Origin: Rhodamnia argentea
Lineage: Eukaryota > Streptophyta > Magnoliopsida > Myrtales > Myrtaceae
Length of the DNA stretch: 64,000 bases
Direction: 5' to 3'
Assembly: GCF_020921035.1 (NCBI RefSeq)
Contig: NC_063151.1
Location: 30,076,934-30,140,933, forward strand
How positions within the stretch are numbered: position 1 is the stretch's first letter; each line of letters starts with the position of its first letter. Under the pieces are notes generated by a model. The model was not told the DNA's origin. It saw only the letters and a list, made by a program, of their open reading frames with translations, and searched no databases. Shown one piece after another: positions 58,574 to 64,000 of the stretch. The position numbers and the translations under genes are program-made.

Positions 58574-60947
58574 TGACCTTGCACAACACGTGTTATTGTT
58601 ATGTACCAGTGCACGTCGAATTGACAGGTAGTTTGCTTGGGAAGTGCGTGCTTAGAGTCATTCTTAACATGTTCTACCGATGAAGATTCCTTTGAGTAGC
58701 TAGTATTATATATTTCCCCAACGGGAGTACAAGATAGACCTTAAAAGTTTGACCACATTAGCAGAGACTCAAGTTCAGCCAGTTTCAGTCTCTGTCACAT
58801 ATAGGAGCTTCAGGGTCATTACTATTAAACTAAGGGTGGCCAAACATTACCTTAAGGACAACTCTGACTACTCCTGTGCCAATCTTTACCTCTTGCTACT
58901 TTTTTTCAGATCGCTACCGAATGATAATTGTCTGGAGTTATTTTAAGATGAACCAGAAGTAAACCTTTTTCTGTCAACGGCTAGAATATTGCTTCTCTCG
59001 CTGATTAGAGATGTAGCATCTTTGTAATTTGGATGTTTGAGGGCAAGTGTAGTAGGGGTTTTGAAATTCCCTGACCTCTGAGGTTTAATATTACAAAGCT
59101 TGCTGTTTGGGAGGATTGAAACTAAGACTTCGTTGATAGGACTGTTCCTTGCAGTTTACAAACCCGTGAGATGTGATTCAACCCTTCAAGTTTGAGTATA
59201 TGCTGCCATAACCTGATCAACAAATTCCCTCCTGTCTCTTTCAGTATGAGTCCTCCTGTTTCTCTAAGCAATGAACATATGAAACACTACTTCGTTTGTG
59301 AGGTCATTTCTTAGCATCTGAAGAGATATGGTACAGAATTACCTGATGTCTTTACTGCATTCATTTAGTGAAGATCATTTAATGGAAAATGGCTCAGTCC
59401 ATGATGTGTCTTCTTTATATGAGATCTCCATTGTTGCTACTCATCTTTTTTTTTTCCCTGCCACCACCTCGCTGCATTCAGACATTTGTGTCTCTAATAA
59501 TATATTTCTTCCCTTACAGATGAGAACAGCTTCCGGATGGAAGTAAAGATTATATCGAGGTGGGTTAATTCGAAGGTCCAATATACGTAATTTTGCCCCT
59601 TGCTAGTGTTCATAAAAGCTTCTCTGTGCTCGTGGTTGAGTTTGGGTGTAAAGCAAGACGCAATAAGGTGGATTTAGATGAGTATATCTAACTTTTCTCC
59701 CATCATGTTGGTCCCTCACCATTCTTAGCAGTTTTATAGAAAAAACTCATATTTGATGTTGTCAAATGGTACTATGATTTTTAAGCAATATGAAGATCGT
59801 TCTGGCTGAGTAGTGCATTTCTCTTTCCTTTTATTTCCTTTTTGAGAATGAAGGTCATGTCTGGCTCTTTCGTGTATTGTAGTCTGCTTTATGCAAAGTT
59901 TTCTCACTTGCAGTCCTCTAGTCTCGCCCCATCTCAAAGGGCGTGCTGTTATTCTTACTTAAACTAGCTTCATCATTGTCATATGGTTTCGCCCAAGTAG
60001 GTTGAGCCATTGGAAAGCGGAAGATTAAAGGAAGGCCTCAATGACCACACTCATTACCCCAACGGCCACACCCGCCCCCTCAGCAGCTGCACCTAAGCCC
60101 TGATGTCTGGAGATCGATCATGGGTTGGTTTGTAAAGGAAAAAAAGCTTAGTTTTCTAGTAGCATCGTACTTTCTGTGAAACAAATGGACCCTAAAGTTG
60201 ATAATTGCATAAGCCCAGCATGTTCAATGCAAGTGATATTAGAGGTAGAGCCTGCGGTTTAACTCTGTTGACCAATCGGCGGGAAAGGTTTCGGGACAGA
60301 CACTGAGTCAGGATCGAGCCCAGTTTATCATGATGACAGTCCGTATGTTTCAGTGAACAGAAGCACAAAATGCAGGACTTTGTTGAGGTAAAACATAGGC
60401 AGTAATCAATAACAGGAACGCAGATAGTCATTGGGCGAATCGTGAAGAAAATACATATTAATTTCCCGATGCTGAATTGTTGTTGGACTTTTCGTCACAA
60501 AGCCCCCAAGAAACATAAGGAACAAGTTCTTATTGGAGGAGTGTTTCAGATAGCCGAGAACCGGATAGAGTAAAAGAGATTAATACAGGATCTGAGAGTC
60601 ACATATAAAAATAGAAAGAAGGTTACCTGAGCAAACGATCTTTGCTCTCGCCCCAACTAGCACTAAGATTTGAGCCAAGAGATGCAAATTAAAGTGTTTT
60701 TGTGCACTTACATCACAGCTTGATAAAATATGTATGATCTGATGCATCGCTATGTACCTTGTATAGAACATAAACTAGTGAATCATACAGAGCGCGGGAG
60801 AAGAAACAAGATCAAGCGCAAGGGACAAAGGTCGAAGCATTCCACCTACCAATATGGAAAGAATCCCAAAGAGTATCAAGTGACAAAAGAAGCCTAGAGT
60901 CTTGAAACTAGTTAACTATGAGCAGCAAATATCTTCAAGCTCAGTCA
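58574..60947. other. Intergenic region SPP / At1g76660-like gene
   Basis: Convergent spacer holding the 3' untranslated regions of both flanking genes. I see no protein domain or RNA gene. A box-A-like TTGCCCCAGTGG occurs in the last SPP intron at about 58208, not here. Confidence 0.5.
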
Positions 60948-63239
60948 TCAGCGACGCCATGCAAAATCTCTTCTTCCTTCTCTTAAGCTTCTTCCTCTCC
61001 TATACTCAATCTCAGCATCCGAGCTAGACAAACCTGAATGGTACTTTCGACAACTTCTGGATGACCGCATCCTCCAAAGTATATTCTCATCGTCTGTGTG
61101 GTTAATGGGAATGCTCAATCCAGATGCATCCGAGCTTGGCCTCCCCGGTTTCAGTTCTGAGATAAATGTGAGATAAATGAGAGAAAGGCATAAAAAATTG
61201 CAGGTGTATTTATCGGTACAACAAGACCATCAGAGCTACTATTGCATGTAGATTGTTACATGGGCAAAGGTCAAAATATACAACATGAATTCTGGCAATG
61301 AGTTGGACACTACCAAGTTCAACTGACACTACAAAGGACATCATGAACTGGACACAGTTACTTTCATGTCCAGACGCAAAGTTTCTTCGCAATCTGTTGA
61401 GTTCACAATACAACATGACTTAGTACTTGCTCACCTAATGCATGTCGTAACTTATAAGCACGGATTCCTTCAATGGATTAAAAGCAAATGGCAGGTTGTT
61501 GCCTTCTTACAGAGTGTAAGCAGCCAGATCATGGAATATTGGCCTTCCACTTAATCTAGATGAGATGGTAACACCCTTAAGTACTTGAGGATACCTCCAT
61601 AGTGATACAGATGACAGGACGCCTTTGAGTATGTAAACACATGGGCTATAGATAAATGAATACAACTCAATTTTACCTTTTTTTGACCAAAATTTGGAAC
61701 ATTCTTTCATTAAAAGTCTCCAAACAAATGGAATGGAGGAGCAGCAACTCCTAAGACTATGCGTTACTGGAAGAACAATGACTCTAAGAACACCTTTACA
61801 GTACATCCATACTGATACAGATGATGAGGAAGCCTTCGGGAAGGCAAACCCGCGGCCCATAGAAAAATCAAAACAGTTCATCTTTACTTCTGCTTACCGA
61901 AAATTTTTGGTAATTTTTCCATTAAGATTCTCCAAACCAAATGGTATAGAAGAGCAGCCCCATGCAAGACTACGCCTTACCGGACAACTTTAGCTGACAC
62001 AGATCGCATGAGAAAAGATGGATATGGTAACGTAAGAAAAGCAACTTCACCTCTATGATTGTTGCATGAAGATGACACTTCAAAGCGTGCATCTCTGTTA
62101 AGGGGATCTGGTTCCACTCCAAGACTTCTTGAAGTTAGCAGTGTAATATGTGTTTTCTCTGCTTTTTGTTCTTCACCTACCAATACAGGCTGTAGAGTCG
62201 CCCCAGAAGAGTTACTGGATGCAAATGGAGTCATGCTGAAGGAATCGTCCATTGGATCAGAAATCTCCACATAATGGTTCGTGGTAATCATTTCATCTGC
62301 ACTGAACCCAAAGGATGCTCTATAGGCTTCTATTTCGTCAGCATCCTGCATGGGACTTCTATTGTTTTGCCAATTCTGGTATCCACTGCTGCCATTATAA
62401 GCGACATCTGAATCCTTGGAAACACTTAATCTGCCACCAGTATGAGGGAATGGAGGATTATGATCAAGATAAAATTCAGCAAATGTAGCCGGGCAGAAGA
62501 AATTAGTATCGTGTGTGACTGCAGAGCCGCTTGCATTGTCTTGCTCATATAACCGATCAGAACCCCTTCCCGGATACTTCCCACGTTGAGGAGAAGCCAA
62601 TGGGTCCCACTGCGGAGGGAACTCCCTTTCTGCAAAAGATGATGATAACCCACCACTGGATATCCTCGAAACGGGTGATCGCATACTACTGGAAGGGCTT
62701 TCAGGGCAAAGTGGATAATTTGCCTGAAGATCGTTCCCAGCAAGGTAACTGCTCCTATCGGCACCTTTGAGGCCCCTTGAAGATGAAAGAAACTGTGCAT
62801 AAGGAACATCCGGTGAGGAGGGTGTGGTTAAATGGGCCAACTCTGGCGGAGGAGTGAAGGGAGCAGTTGATGGCTCAGTTGTAAAGGTTGAGAAAACAGG
62901 AGGAGAAACAAGTTGTGTTTCATGAGCGTAGGGCCCCGTGGCAAACATTGTGGATGAAGGGCCACCAGGTGAGTTGGCTGATAAAGATAAGAAACTACTA
63001 GGTGATTGAGCTGTTGAAGGGAGAGCAGAGTTTGTAAAGGATGCTGGTGAAGAAGGAGGTGCAAGAAGAGAGGGAACTAGTGCTGTCCCTTGGTTAGCCA
63101 ACACAATGGCTTGAGGTCTGTTTGGCTGGTTTGCTGCAGCATTTCCCTCTGGAATACGAGATGCAGGAACTATACGTTTTCCACCTTTCTGAGAACCAAA
63201 ACAAGAAAAAGCACCGAGGCATCCTCCCCATCTTTTTCG
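60948..63239 (-). CDS. At1g76660-like Pro/Ser-rich protein (5' partial)
   Basis: Exons on the minus strand: 63239-62051 and 61156-60948, joined GT-AG in phase 1, giving 465 aa after the missing N-terminus. The first visible residues, RKRWGGCLGAFSCFGSQKGG, follow an intron acceptor at 63240-63241, so a short first exon with the ATG lies further right; I could not find it in 63242-64000. The long exon carries LLAPPSSPASFTNSALPST, SPGGPSSTMFATGPYAHETQ and FTTEPSTAPFTPPPELA, then FFCPATFAEFYLDH and EAYRASFGFSADE. The last exon has SSSDAEIEYRRGRSLRE. These match the plant family of uncharacterised protein At1g76660, sometimes called hydroxyproline-rich glycoprotein, although no signal peptide is visible in this part. 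Function unknown. Confidence 0.85.
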
Positions 63240-63241
63240 CT

Positions 63242-64000
63242 GTTCAACATGTCAGAAATTAAGTATCTCAGATTTCTCAACATCAATATATTCGGAATTG
63301 AAGAAAACTGATATCAATGCAGAGGAAAGAAGGGCCAACTCTAAAGAGTTTCCTTCTGTTACTAAAGTAGGCTCAGCTATAAGTATCAGACCTGATGAGG
63401 TTTGTGTTGTTAATAGACAAGAACTTCTTTTGTTAGTGTACTTCAAGAACATGAGCAGTAAAGGACTTGAAAGTTTTTTCGACAAGTGAAAAGGTGCTGC
63501 TGCCGAAGGCAGTACCAAAATGATATACACACAGGCTGCTCTTTGTTTGATTGACAAGATTTATGACGAGTCTATAAATAAAGTTTGTAGCGAGACAAGC
63601 GCAGAAGATTTTCTCAATAAACTTTGTGGGGAACCAGAAAATAAATTGTTTTCCAAAACATCTTGAATAACACAGCCTGCTAAAAATTCCATTCTTAGTG
63701 CTATATCCTCATCCATAAGCATCACGTACAGATATTCCTGTAGTGGAATCAGAAGTCCATATAGTAACAAGATTAACAATCAAACACCGTCGAATATTGG
63801 TAAAACGTTGCTACTCATGCTGCTTAATAATGCACAATTTTAACAAGCACTTCTCTCATGGAATTTCATCTCTTACGAAATGTTTTATATGATGCTTCAC
63901 ATAACAACAAGAAGCAGCTTTTCTACCGACCACACCTATGCTTTGAAGTAACCTTCATGTCTGAAAATGAAAAACCAGAGGCTGGACAGAAGCTGAACGA
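63242..64000. other. Likely intron 1 of the At1g76660-like gene
   Basis: AT-rich, no domain-bearing frame. By homology the family has a short first exon encoding the initiator Met and a few acidic or polar residues. I could not identify it with confidence here, so this stretch is probably intronic, with exon 1 possibly beyond the window. Confidence 0.45.

Noticed and set aside
1..64000. CRISPR arrays, bacterial operons, prophage or toxin systems
   Set aside because: This is intron-rich plant nuclear DNA; no regularly spaced repeats or bacterial gene organisation are present.

Overview
This is a plant nuclear window. Its genes have many short GT-AG introns, AT-rich intergenic DNA and several plant-only families (LysM and WAK receptor kinases, a PADRE/DUF4228 protein, the chloroplast stromal processing peptidase). 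The proteins read as eudicot. The repeat style (AT-rich terminal inverted repeats around GC-rich cores) would suit Myrtaceae, but I cannot fix the species from sequence alone.

Layout. 1-2.6 kb: no gene seen. 2638-3246 (+): PADRE/DUF4228 stress protein. 3.3-8.0 kb: intergenic with two TIR elements, one a clear Mutator-type element with a perfect 9-bp target duplication. 8016-18952 (+): SKI3, 22 exons, 1192 aa. 19511-21484 (-): LYK5-like LysM receptor pseudokinase, intronless and convergent with SKI3. 22914-25210 (-): WAK-like receptor kinase pseudogene with an in-frame stop and a missing kinase hinge. 27008-30159 (-): PhoD-type metallophosphatase. 31866-32456 (-): CML37-type calmodulin-like protein. 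32.5-44.7 kb: repeat-rich desert with a 2.3-kb nested inverted duplication, a truncated LINE ending at a perfect palindrome, a tRNA-derived SINE and several TIR elements. 44692-58573 (+): stromal processing peptidase SPP, 24 exons, 1265 aa. 60948-63239 (-): an At1g76660-like Pro/Ser-rich protein whose first exon is not found.

Gene order is the main message. In Arabidopsis, SKI3, CML39/38 and At1g76660 are neighbours on chromosome 1, while the PhoD-like phosphatase, CML37 and SPP are neighbours on chromosome 5. Here both sets are interleaved in one block around a single CML gene. The simplest reading is that this window keeps an ancestral order that Arabidopsis split after whole-genome duplication.

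The genes do not form one pathway. They cover cytosolic 3'-5' mRNA decay (SKI3), chloroplast protein import (SPP), chitin and cell-wall perception (LYK5, WAKL), calcium signalling (CML37), phosphate-ester hydrolysis (PhoD) and stress response (PADRE). Three very small LTR retroelements (TRIM/SMART-like; 292, 331 and about 1150 bp) sit in introns of SKI3 and SPP, all antisense to the host gene. Gene models were built by hand from reading frame, GT-AG sites and remembered homologues, with no alignment run.
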